Shown piece after piece: positions 35,842-47,013 of a stretch of DNA of 64,000 nt. Positions within the stretch are counted from its first letter, which is position 1; every line of letters starts with the position of its first letter. A model generated the notes under the pieces. It was not told the origin of the DNA. It saw only the letters and a list, made by a program, of their open reading frames with translations, and did not search any database. Both the position numbers and the translations under genes were made by a program. Source of the DNA: Acorus gramineus (taxonomy: Eukaryota; Streptophyta; Magnoliopsida; Acorales; Acoraceae); assembly GCA_030737835.1 (NCBI GenBank), contig JAUJYN010000018.1, forward strand, positions 3,596,001-3,660,000, given 5' to 3'.

Positions 35842-36400
35842 TATGGTGGTTCGGCGATGTAACGAACCCCCGGATTTGTGTTGTTTATGCCACTTTGAGG
35901 CTAGTGATTTGATTAAATGTGGTTAATATAAACTGTATGCATGGGTTGTGCTATTCACTGAGCGTGTGGCTCACCCCTCGCATAATTATTTTCTCCAGTG
36001 ATTACCGAGGCGGACTTGAAGGAGGAGCTTCCCGAGCGACTACATCAGTAGCGGAGTAGCGCCACGTCCCTCGAGTTTTGAGGCCATCAGCATCCTTCTC
36101 TTTCATTGTATGTATATATTTCTGTGCTTGGGCACCCAGTGTGGATTGTATTTGGATGTATTGTGGATATATTGGCTCTCACAGGACGTATGATCATGTA
36201 TCGAGTCTGTAAAGTGTTGTTGATTTACAGATTCAGTCTTTTTAGCTTCCGCTTTTCTGTGTATACATTATGTTAGCCTTTTGTAGTCTGTGTTGTCTTA
36301 TTAGCTGTTGTTTATGGCATATTATTGATCTCCTGTATTGACTGCTGATATCATGTATACCCTTGCCGCGTCCCGGGGACGGTCGCCCTGGGGCGTGACA

Positions 36401-36405
36401 GGAAG
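36401..36405. other. Target duplication GGAAG, right of the solo LTR
   Basis: Repeats 33237-33241. Confidence 0.92.
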
Positions 36406-39400
36406 AACGCTCCACGCCCGTAAGACCACGCCACAGGAAACTAGAACTCCACGCCCAACACTGCCCCTGAAAAGAAACAGTATGCGAGGGGTGAGCTACA
36501 AGCTCAGTGAGTGGCTGGAACCCAATCACCATACAACAGTTCAATTCATAAACAATTCCCCTTCAAGGTAAACATGCGTGGAAACCCATGGATAACAGGG
36601 TCACGCGGCGGCGCGACCAACCTCACCCTCACCCTCACTCCCGGAGGAAGACTCTTGGGTCTTTTGGAGAGAGACCATACCGTTGGTCGAGGAGACCCGG
36701 GATTACTGGTCCACACAACACTACTGGATCACCAACCTCACCCTCACCCTCACTCCCGGAGGGAGACTCTTGGGGCTTTTGGGGAGAGACCATACCGTTG
36801 GTCGAGGAGACCCGGGATTACTGGTCTACGCAACACTACTGGATCATCTACATTGAGATAACTGCCCAACGATGTCTTTAAACATCGATACGAGACCGGA
36901 CCCAACAACTATGGGAACGGATGAACAACGAATGGGTCACGAGGCGACGTGTCTTCACCTCATCCTCACCCTCACTCCCGGAGGGAGACTCTTGGGACTT
37001 TTGGAAGAGACTTAGATTGCTCTACACCCTTGGTCCACCGGTAGCCCTTTCCCCGGGTAGCCTCTACCTGGTATACTCCCATGGTCAGTACGTTCCCGAA
37101 TGCATCGGTAGTACCTACAGATGGGAGCCCTCTGTCAGGACAGCTTTTCCCAACCCGAGAAGTTCCTACATCGAATCCAACGAAGGGGAGAACGATTCCA
37201 CGCTCGCAATATCATTCGTTAGCCCTCTCCTGGATAGCCTCTACCTGGTACACTCCCACGATCAGTACGCTCCCGAACGCATCGGTGGTACCTACGGATG
37301 GGAGTCCTCTGTCAGGACAGCTACATCCCGGGCCTCTTCAACACAGACGACATTGGGAGTAAACATTCCATGTTTGCAAAGCGAACCCAATGGAAAAACA
37401 CTACACTCGATAATCACATATCGATGACAGCGAACACTATTGTACTCCCACGCAGTTGCGTCGCTCAGACACAAGAGGGGCGACACGCCCCAACTACCAG
37501 CTTAACAAACCGTTAAGATAATGAATTCTCCTGAATTCCAAACGAGTGCATCGCTCGGACGCACGGGGCGATTACATCGCTAGCGCTCTAACTAATAAGG
37601 TACAACCCGTCAACGGGTCATACCCACGCCTATTCTAGATAGGCCTATCATTTTTTTAACATACGCATATAAATATATCCATGAAAATTTTATATCTAGC
37701 TATGTGCATGAACCATATGCACAATCATCTAATAATTATAGGGACACTCCCTAACATGGATTTACATCATAATAAATCATACAACATGCATGCATGGTCA
37801 TTAATCACATAAACATACAAAATATAGTCTAACATGCATTGGATATCGCCAACTTAAAAGAAAGGGTCAAGCGCGATCTCGCGCACTAACAAGTGCATGC
37901 CAATATTCCAAACGAACCTGAGTCGAGTAGGAAATCGCATCTACTTACTCAGTTCGTTCAGAGGGAGAGGGCGAGAGAGATCATCATCTCATAAAGCTGG
38001 TCATAGCTTTCCCCCATTAGCATGGGCGCAACAACTACACCACGCCCTCGAGTCTTATCGCAAGGGAATACTAGGGAATACTAGGCAGGTGCCCGTTATT
38101 AACCCAGACTTAATCATGTTCGATATTCCAATTAATATGGTGAGAGTAGTATAACAATACTTCCTAAGGCAGGCCATATTCTATACATACATACACATTT
38201 CAAAAATACATGCCCATACTAGAGGGGGGCATGCAACACAATCATTCATACATGAATACAATACATGTATATAAGCCTAGCATGCAAGATATCTACATAT
38301 TATAGCTTAAGCATGGCCATACTACTTATCTACACAAGTAGTATAGCTAGGGAGCCCCATCGATGTGCGACGCGCGACTATGCGCGTCGAGCGCATCCCG
38401 AGAGGGGGGGGGGGATTGGAATCGAACCACTCACCGATACCCGGATCGCCGCGCGTCCGGTCTACGAGATCTGCAAAACACAACCAATGATCCATAATTA
38501 AATTATGGAACCTCCTATCACACATATAAGCTTACTTCATGAAGACCCTAACCCTTGATACTTCCATATTATCACCCAAGACACATGCAACCAACTCTTT
38601 GACACTCAACCAAGCAAAACTGCTAAACCTGCTGCAACCAGCCCTACTAATTGGTCTTCACAGCACCCAATACACTTCCACAAATTATGAAATAAATCAT
38701 GCACATTCTATGATATGCTGGGATCATAATCCATGAAGACATTAGAACCTAATTTTTCCTCTACAAGCCTGAAACAAATCATTTCCCGAAGCAGGTCAAT
38801 TCCTACGCGAATCTGGACAGGTCATGCAAAACTGGTTCTAACTTACACCACAGATATCATAATGACCCCAAATTTCATATATAACATCTAGACACATAGC
38901 TGATCAAATCATAAGAAGACATAATCCTAAAAATATGCCTCTAAATACTAGATTCACTGAGATCTTTAAAAGACAGTGAGCTGCCTTACCGAAACAGGGG
39001 AAGGGAATTGGGGAGATGCGGGGTTCTCGACACACCCACGACCACCTCAACCACCACCACCACTACCACCACCTCCTCAGCCACTCCTCAAGCCTTTATT
39101 GGCTGAAAAAAGGGGTGGGGAAGAGGCATGAGAGGGAGTTAGAGAGAAGGGAATCAAGCACAAACAACAACACCTAAAGCTTGCACCACATACCTTCTCT
39201 TTTCCTTTTAATGCTTCTTCTTCTCCTTCTTGTTCTTCCTCTTCTCTTACTTAACACACAACACAAAGAAAAACCAGGGAGTGAAGGAGAGAGTGAGAGG
39301 GAGAGGATGTGAAGGGGACGCCCAAACATAGTGTACACACACACACACTCACACACACACACATTAAATGGTGAAAAAGGGGGTGGGTGAGGTTAGACTA

Positions 39401-39772
39401 AGTCAACCTAGCCAAGCTAAAAAACAAAACTCAAAGACTTGTCAAAGTTCATCTTTGACCTGGGTCAAAGTCTTCATTGACTTGGTCAAAGTCTCCCCTT
39501 TGACAATCCAGTATCGACCAAAACCCGGATACGATTCAGAACTGCATATTTTAACAAATGTTACTGGAATTCGATGAAATTTTTATGGATAATAATAAAC
39601 GGTACCAGGACCCATAATATGCAGTCAAATTTTCAATCAGAGTACTCTAACTCCCGCAGGTGGCTAAAAGCCAAAATTTTAGCGGCTCCGATCGAAAAAT
39701 TAAAAAGGCCTTGAATGACCCAGAAGTGACCAAGGCTTAACCGAAATGGCTCCAAATGACACAGGCATAACA
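36406..39772 (-). repeat. Family-B 5' LTR, second part
   Basis: Continues 33241 and ends ACACAGGCATAACA. It contains a private tandem duplication (36616-36845), the hairpin GAATTCTCCTGAATTC (37523-37538) and the 3' splice-like GATCTGCAAAAC (near 38470). A CA repeat lies at 39337-39363. The following five bases are TGTCA. Confidence 0.88.
36616..36845. repeat. Tandem duplication of 115 bp inside LTR-B
   Basis: Two near-identical units begin ACCAACCTCACCCTC at 36616 and 36731. The corresponding part of the other B LTR (28800-28930, reversed) has one unit. Confidence 0.85.
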
Positions 39773-39923
39773 TGTCATTTTCACACGCTAATTGCTAAGT
39801 GTGCCTGATAATAATGCTCCAAAATGCGCATACGTGCATATGCACGTGCCCGTAAACGCGTGCACGTGTAACATGTGTGGTCCCCCTTTTGTCTTTTCCA
39901 AGACATCCTTCTAGAAGTGGGTT
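39773..39923. other. Spacer between two B LTRs
   Basis: 151 bp that match no LTR here. It contains alternating GCATACGTGCATATGCACGTG-type self-complementary sequence (near 39827-39850) and no gene that I can see. Confidence 0.6.
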
Positions 39924-42900
39924 TGTCACGCTCCAAGGCGGCTGTCCCCGAGACGTGACAATATATAAAGTATCAGCTATCAATTTCAAGAGGTCAACAA
40001 TGACTCGAATAAATAACACACAAAGCTGGCAAAACAATGATAAATGATAGTTCAACTAAAATGCGGAAGCATAAAAATATCAATAAGTCTGTAAACCAAA
40101 AACATTATTACAGACTCGAATACACAATCACTGTCCTATGAGAGCCAAGTCTAGTCCAAATAAAGTACAACCAGTGCAACACGCACGATTTCAAATACAT
40201 AAATGACACTAAGACTGCTGACATCCTCGCACTCGCCAACCGCCGGACAGGACACTCCACACACTCGAACCCCGCCACAGGGAAGCTCCAGCTCCACGCC
40301 CAACACTGCCCCTGAAAAAGAAACAGTATGCGAGGGGTGAGCTACAAGCTCAGTGAGTGGCTGGAAACCAAACACCATTACAACAATTCAATACTAAGGC
40401 AATTTCCATTCAAGGAAAAACATGGGTAGAAACTCAATGGATAACAAGGTCATGCGGCGGCGCAACTAACCTCACCCTCTCCCTTACTCCCGAAGGGACA
40501 CTCTTGGGACTCTTGGGGAGAGACCATACCATTTGTCTAAGAGACGCGGAATTACTGGTCCACACAATACTACTGGATTATCTACATCGAGATAACTGCC
40601 CAACGATGTCTTTGAACATCGATACATAACCAGACCCAACAACTATGGGAACGAACGAACAACGAATGGGTCACGCGGCTACGTGACTTCACCTCATCCT
40701 CACCCTCACCCCTAAGGGTGACACAGGACTGTTGGAAGAAAACCTTTTGTTCTACACCCTTCGTCATCTGGTAGCCCTCTCCCGAGTAGCCTCTACCTGG
40801 TATACTCCCATGATCAGTACATCTGCCGAACGCATCGGTAGTACCTACAGGTGGGAGCCCTCTGTCAGGACAGCTTTAACATTGAGTAGCTTCAACGCGG
40901 ATCCAAAGAAGGGGAGAACGATTCCACGCTCGCAATATCATCCGGTAGCCCTCTCCCGCGTAGCCTCTACCTGTTGGCCTTCCACGATCGGTACATCAGC
41001 CAGATGTGTACCGCGATACGCATCGGTAGCACCTACAAGTGGTGGCACCGAAACAGGATAGCTTCGATGCTAGGGTGTTTCGATGCACGACGATGTCGGG
41101 AGGAAGCACCCCACGTTTGCAAGGCGACCTCTATGGGAAAGCCAACCATGCTCGATAATCACATATCGATGATATCGAATGCTCTTGTACTCCCACATGG
41201 GTGCGTTGCTCGGATGTGAGGGGTTACCTCTGCTCTCACGCAGAAATAAGCCCAAGGCATATAACCCAACAGGCAGTTCATATACGCGCCTAGCACGGGT
41301 AGGCCTAACTTAATGCCATAGCCACCGGTTTAACAAAACCGATACAACAAATGAATTCTCTTGAACTCCATTCAAGTGCATCACACGATGCAGGGGCGAT
41401 TACATCGCTCGTGCACTAACTAATGAGGTGCTTCCTGACAGCGGGTCGTACCCATGCCTATTTCAGATAGGCCTAATTAGTTTTAACATGCGCATATATA
41501 TTACAGGAGAATTATATCTTAGTTATGTACATGAACTACATGCACGATAACATATCAATTATTTATAGGGATACTCCCTAACATAGATAGAAAGTAGAAA
41601 CAATATACATATACAACATACATATCATGCATGGCTAAATAGTATGCATACAAGCGTGCCAGCATATAAGCATACCTCATACAAACATACTAGCATATAA
41701 GCATATCTCATACAAGCATACTAGCATACAAGCATATAAGCATACAAGGTATACTCTAAAATGCGTTGGATATCACCAACTTAAAAAGGGAAGGGTCAAG
41801 CGCGATCTCGCGCACTAACAGGTGCATGCCAATATTCCAAACGAACTTGAGTCGAGTAGGAAATCGCATCTACTTACTCAGTTCGTACAAAGGGAGAGGG
41901 CGAGAGAGAGAGAGCTCATCATCTCTTGAAGTTGGTCATACCTTTGCCCCATTAGCATGGGCGCAACAACTATACCACGCCCTCGAGTCTTATCGCAAGG
42001 GAATATTAGGCATGTGCCCGTTATTAACCCCGGCTAATCATGCTAGATATTATTAATATAGTGGGAGTAGTATTATAATACTACCTAAGGCATGCCCTAT
42101 TCTATACATCCATACACATTACAGAAATACATGCCCATACTAGAGGGGCGCATGCGATACAGTCATATATACATGAATACAATACATGTAATATAAGCCT
42201 AGCATGCAAGATATCTAACATATTATAGCTTAAGCATGGCCATACTACTTATCTACACAAGTAGTATAGCTAGGGTGCCCCATCGATGCGCGACGCACGA
42301 CTACGCGCGTCGAGCGCATCTCGAGGGGTTGGATTGAACCACTCACCTAACGAAAGCTGCACAACACAATCAATGATGCTCAATTAAAATATGGAACCTT
42401 ATGACACACATATAAGTGTACTTCCTGAAGACCCTAACTCCTTATAGTTTCCACAACATGCATAACAACTCCTTGACACACAATCTAGCAAAACTTCTAA
42501 ACCTGCTGCAACCAGCCCTACTATTTGATCTCTACAACACCAAATACACATCTAAAAATTATGAAATAAATCATAAACATTCTCTGACATGCTGGGATCA
42601 TAATCCATGAGACATTATAACCTAATTTTTTATTCTACAAGCCCGAAATAAATTATTTCCAAAAGCAGGTCAATTCCTATGCGAATATGGACAGGCCATG
42701 CAAAACATGTTCTAACTTACAACACATATATCATAATGGCCCCAAATTTCATATAACAACTAGACACATAGATGATCATATCACATGAAGACACAAACCA
42801 AAAAATATGCCTCTAATTACTAGTTCCACATATATCTTTACAAGACAGAGATCTGCCTTACCAAAAGAGGGGGAGGGAAATGGGGAGATGTGGGGTTCTC

Positions 42901-43602
42901 GACACACCCACGACCACCTCAACCACCACCACCACTACCACTACCTCATCAGCATCTCCTGAAGCCCTTCATGGCTGAAAACAGGGTGTAAAGAGGGCAT
43001 GAGAGGGAGATAGAGAGAAGAGAAACAACAACAACAACTACAACAACAACACACACACTCACCCTTTTTCACTCTCTCTACTGCTTCTTTTTCTTCTTTT
43101 CCTCCATTAACAACACACACACACAAAAAAACAGAGAGGGAGAGGGAGACGAGAGTGAGGGATTTCTCACTTTGGGGGGGGGGTGATGAGAAGGAGAGAA
43201 AGCGGGGGTGCACTTAAGCCTATTATCACCCTCTAACACTTAAAATAACCAAAGGGTTTCTTAACCATTAAGCAAGGGGGGGTGAGATTACCAAAGGTCA
43301 CCTTATTCACCAAAATATCTAACACTATTCGCCCAACCAAACTAAGAACTCTCAAAACCCGAATACGGTTCGGAACTGTATATTTTTCAAAACGTTACCA
43401 GAATTCGATTAAATTTTTATGGACAGTACAAAACGTTACCGGAATTCAATGAAATTTTTATGGACAGTACAAAAAAGTACTAGGACCCATAATATGCAGT
43501 TAGATTTTCAATCAGATCACTCAAACTCCCGCAGGTAGCTAAAAGCCAACATTTTAGCGACTCCAATCGAAAAATAAAGCTCCAAATGACACAGGCATAA
43601 CA
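39924..43602 (-). mobile_element. Old solo family-B LTR
   Basis: 3679 bp from TGTCACGCTCC to ACACAGGCATAACA, with no primer site or polypurine tract on either side. Flanks share GGTT (39920-39923 and 43603-43606). GGTTA with a one-base loss on the left would fit a five-base duplication. It is more diverged than the other LTRs; the splice-like sites near 42350 are partly lost. Confidence 0.82.
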
Positions 43603-44146
43603 GGTTAACATATCAAGTGAAAAAATCTTTTTTCATTTTTCGATGTGGGACTATGCCCCAAGCACCCACTCCACTTATTACAATCTTCTTCAACACGAGA
43701 GACGGACCAGGGGGGAGAATGAGAGGGGGAGAAGTTAGGGTTTTGTAACTTTTGTTTGTGGTGGCGGTTTCAAAGGCAGAGGGGGGAGATGAAAAATGTA
43801 AATAATGTTAGTGTTTTATGAGCAACACTTGTGGCATCTGCGTACTGACATGTTAGGATGTGTGTTGTGTGAGTTTAAAATTTAAAACTTTAAATGGGCT
43901 TCGGGCTTCGGTATTGTGGATAGCCTAGGGGGATTAGACTTGGTCATGGTAGTAAAAAAATTAGGAGGGTCGAGTACAGGTCTATAGTTAGGATCGGGTC
44001 GAGGTAGGCCCAAACCTGCCCTATTTTGATTCTCAGGTTTTTCAGGTCGGGTCTATATGGGGTCTTCGGTTCTCCGGGTCGGGTATTTTACATTTTTTAT
44101 CAGGCCGAGTGTGGGTCGACCCACGACCTGTTGAGAGACCTAAATG
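43603..44146. other. Non-LTR stretch with GGGTCGGGT-type repeats
   Basis: No coding sequence is seen. 43990-44130 holds repeated CGGGTCGGGT-like and complementary GACCCACGACC words, of a kind common in plant intergenic repeats. A CGATGTGGGACTA motif at 43640 is also of a type often seen in plant repeats. I cannot assign a family. Confidence 0.4.
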
Positions 44147-44416
44147 TAACTCAACTGGTGAATCAACTCTACTTGCAGTCAGAAGATGTGTGTTGGAGGC
44201 AGTATATGAGTAAACCTTTTGAATTTGCATTTGCGTGAGCACATGCTTTCTCATTGATTGATGAAAATATAGTTCATCCTAACCTGGTCACTGCATTGTA
44301 AGAAACCGGACTTTTGAATTGGGGATTCATTCAAGACTCGACTAAAGAAACTACTATCACACATTATTTTTTTTCTTCATAACCAATAAAATAGGCAAAA
44401 AAAAAAAAAAAAAAAA
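44147..44416 (+). mobile_element. Possible tRNA-derived SINE
   Basis: A tRNA-like A box (TAACTCAACTGG, 44147-44158) and a degenerate B box (GTGTTGGAGGC, 44190-44200) lie about 31 bases apart, close to tRNA spacing. A poly(A) run follows at about 44398-44416. The body of about 270 bp would fit an old SINE. No target duplication was found and the B box has about three changes, so this is tentative. Confidence 0.35.
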
Positions 44417-44526
44417 TGGAGTTTCATGCTCTTGAAGATTCTTCTCAATGTTGAAACAGGAAAATTACATTATTTGTTTTCATAGAAAATACATTTAGCC
44501 CATAAAGACGATAGAGAAGATATGGA

Positions 44527-44859
44527 TCAGCAACTGTCGAGGCACATGGCACATCTAGGCTGCGTGCGATAGTAGATGCACGCACAGCATTTCTTGTCAC
44601 ATGGTGCCGGGCAAGCTGTACAAAAACACACATCAGTGCTACTTCTTAATTAAGTGAACAATAGAAAAACAAATCCTATTTCATGAAGGAAAGATGATAG
44701 ATGGAGAAGTAGACAGATATAATACATACCCACAAGAGCTTGTTCTTTGGAGTAACCACTGAGATCCACCAAGAAAGGAGGCGGCACCACGGAGAGGGCG
44801 ACGTCAGACGTCATGACCACCATGAAGGCCAGCAAGAAAACAATGGTAATAGTCTTCAT
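44527..44859 (-). CDS. Small secreted cysteine-rich peptide, two exons
   Basis: Exon 1 is 44859-44730, the intron is 44729-44616 (114 bp, GTATGT...GTACAG) and exon 2 is 44615-44527, ending in TGA. The joined frame is 72 codons. Residues 1-23 form a classic signal peptide: Met-Lys, a hydrophobic stretch, then a small-residue cleavage site near Ala21-Leu-Ser23. About 20 residues without cysteine follow (Pro-rich, then GYSKEQ). The last 29 residues carry eight cysteines in the spacing C-x3-C-x3-C-C-x-C-x8-C-x2-C-x3-C, and the protein ends on Cys. All eight are in exon 2. A TATA box lies 79 bases before the ATG, which has A at -3. I do not recognise the family. The spacing does not fit defensins, thionins, GASA or lipid-transfer proteins; a slight likeness to a Bowman-Birk loop (C-x-C...P-x-C) is too weak to use. 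The role could be defence, signalling or inhibition. It is the only plausible host gene here. Confidence 0.65.
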
Positions 44860-44937
44860 CTTCTTTCAATAAAATGGCAATTCTATCAGATATAGGCAAA
44901 AAAATGTGTACTATACTTTGCCTTCTAATCAGTTTTC

Positions 44938-44943
44938 TTTATA
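44938..44943 (-). promoter_or_regulatory. TATA box of the cysteine-rich peptide gene
   Basis: TATAAA on the minus strand (CCTATAAAGAAAA), 79 bases upstream of the ATG at 44859; this is a normal distance for a plant gene with a short leader. Confidence 0.5.
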
Positions 44944-47013
44944 GGCCAGGTTAGAAAGTTGTGAGGGCTCTTCCTATAGAAAAACATTGATAATATTCAA
45001 ATATTTAAATCCATAATCATTTCACAGACCCTCCATTGTTATTACGGGAACGTTAATCTTTTTATCAATTTGATTGCAAAAATTACAAGGGGAGCATTTA
45101 TTTGTTTAGATATTTGATATCAAAAAAGTTGGTTCCTTATATTTAAAGTGTACTTTTTTCTCTTTTGAAATTTAGTTTTAATGCTTGTTTAAATTTTTTT
45201 TAACCGCCTTATTTAGGATGGTGCTTGTCTGTTTAGCAAGTTAATCCATTTTTAAATTTCAAATCTTTGAACAAAATGGGAAATAAATCTTCATAAATGT
45301 GAAATATCTATGATTGGTTTCAATAAAAGAAAGCAATATCTATAAATGTCAATATGAAGCTTTTCCAGAATAGAGAGAATCCCCTACCCGATATTTCATT
45401 TATGCTATTCTCAACTATTTGTTAAATGATCCCCGTGGATTATGAAATTATATAATTGTCTATCGGGATTGATATTGTCCAAGCCATGTGACCCAACTTA
45501 GCTCATGTCATTCTTTTAATTTAAATGGATTTACTTCACGGATAATTCTTCTATAGGTAATCCGGATTCCCAATTAATTCACTTTTCAATATTCAATTCG
45601 AGCACAAAATTGGTGGGAAAATTAATAATTAGTAATTTTTTAATAAATGTATAATCTTAATGCTTTCACTTTTATTAAGACACAAAAATGGGATTACAAA
45701 TCTGAATTGGGATGAGAACAAATATAACACATAAGAAAAAAGACGTCCGAAACGACTTGGGCAGGACCACGTTTCATGGAGTACTGGAATTAGTATTTGA
45801 ACCCCTTTTTAAAGTCCTAGAGTTTTTTTGGGTTAAAGATATCCACATTCTTGTAAATATGGATAATCCCATTTAAGTCTTTGTTAAAGTGAGAACAGAA
45901 GTACAGATTTTTGAAAACTTATAAAAACACATGAAAACTCATAGTTTAACTCTAACCCAATATAGTCTAGTTAAACATAACTCATATATTGAAATGACTA
46001 AATTGTCCTCAATTTTGTATCCCTCCAAACAATGTTTTTCTTGGAATAAAGCAATTTAAAAGTCTTATAGGCCCTTTTTTTTTTTTTTAGGGGATTTTAT
46101 TGTTTATAAGGACTGTAATGTTTATATAGTTACATGATGATTGAATATTCTGTCAAATTTGAATGGAAATTTAATCGAATGATGATATTTAAATTTTATG
46201 ACTTTTCATGGACTTGTACATTTGCTCCATTTTAACAGGGATTTATAGATTATCCATGTTCTTTAACTTTTTTCCCAACAAATAATTACATTTTTTTCTA
46301 GATTGATCATTCCGTCTCCTTTCCATTGCTTACTCAGTAAAATACTCTTTTGTATATTGTTACATATTTTATGTACGTTATTAATTTATACACTATTATC
46401 CATTCCTTGTACATTATTGTGTCATTTTTTATATTGTTATGCATCTATTTATGCTGTTAGATCTCGTACATTGTTATCCACTTTTGTACATTGGTACATA
46501 ATCTGCATAATATTTTAATGAAAGGACCTGGACAATCAATTTTTAAGAAGGTGTATAGGATTATGGATGTGTAGGGCTATTTATTGGGCTTTTAATTGAT
46601 AATATAATTCAGCTGGAATTGTGGCTAAACGTATTTTTTAGAGGTATATATAAACTTCTTAAACACTTAATAAGAGAAAAATAGTGCGAAGGAGTAATTG
46701 CTTAAGGTGTGGAGCATTAAAGATGGTAATAATTTTGGACTCCTTTAATAAAAGAAAGCAGGACAATCTATATAAAATACAAATCAAGACATACACCTTG
46801 TGATGAGTTGATGCCGGGGTGTGATTAAAAGTTGGGTAGCTCTATCCCCACCATGCACTTTGATGTCCCCCCCCCCCCCCCCCCAACAAAAAAAAATATA
46901 AAACAAGAAATCTTTTTGGTTTTGAAATCCATTAACCCCACCTTCTCTCCCCACCAGCCCAAAAACTTTGAAAGGCCATCCCCACCACCCGACCAAAATC
47001 CGGTGGGACTGAT
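44944..47013. other. AT-rich intergenic DNA
   Basis: No gene, LTR or clear transposon is seen. 46340-46500 contains a loose array of TGTACATTGTTAT-like words, possibly a decayed minisatellite. There are 18 C at 46867-46884. The last five bases, CTGAT (47009-47013), would be the target duplication of the element that starts at 47014. Confidence 0.5.

Larger units (their letters stand above)
33242..36400 (+). mobile_element. Solo A1 LTR with perfect target duplication
   Basis: An LTR of 3159 bp, from TGTTATATATGTGTCAC to CCTGGGGCGTGACA, with no interior. GGAAG flanks both ends (33237-33241 and 36401-36405). The uninterrupted target is visible in LTR B near 29130. Solo LTRs arise by recombination between the two LTRs of one element. 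It carries the leader signals: 5' splice site (intron from 34001), CpG-rich tract (34200-34800), exon-like block (34908-34943), hairpin (35417-35432) and G-run motif (35820-35841). Confidence 0.93.

Noticed and set aside
44527..44615. Bowman-Birk inhibitor, defensin, thionin or GASA identity for the cysteine-rich exon
   Set aside because: Cysteine number and spacing do not fit any of these families, and the inhibitor-loop likeness rests on a few residues.
46303..46518. 71-codon open frame in the AT-rich island
   Set aside because: It is AT-rich low-complexity sequence with TACATTGTTAT-like repeats, no domain and no gene signals.
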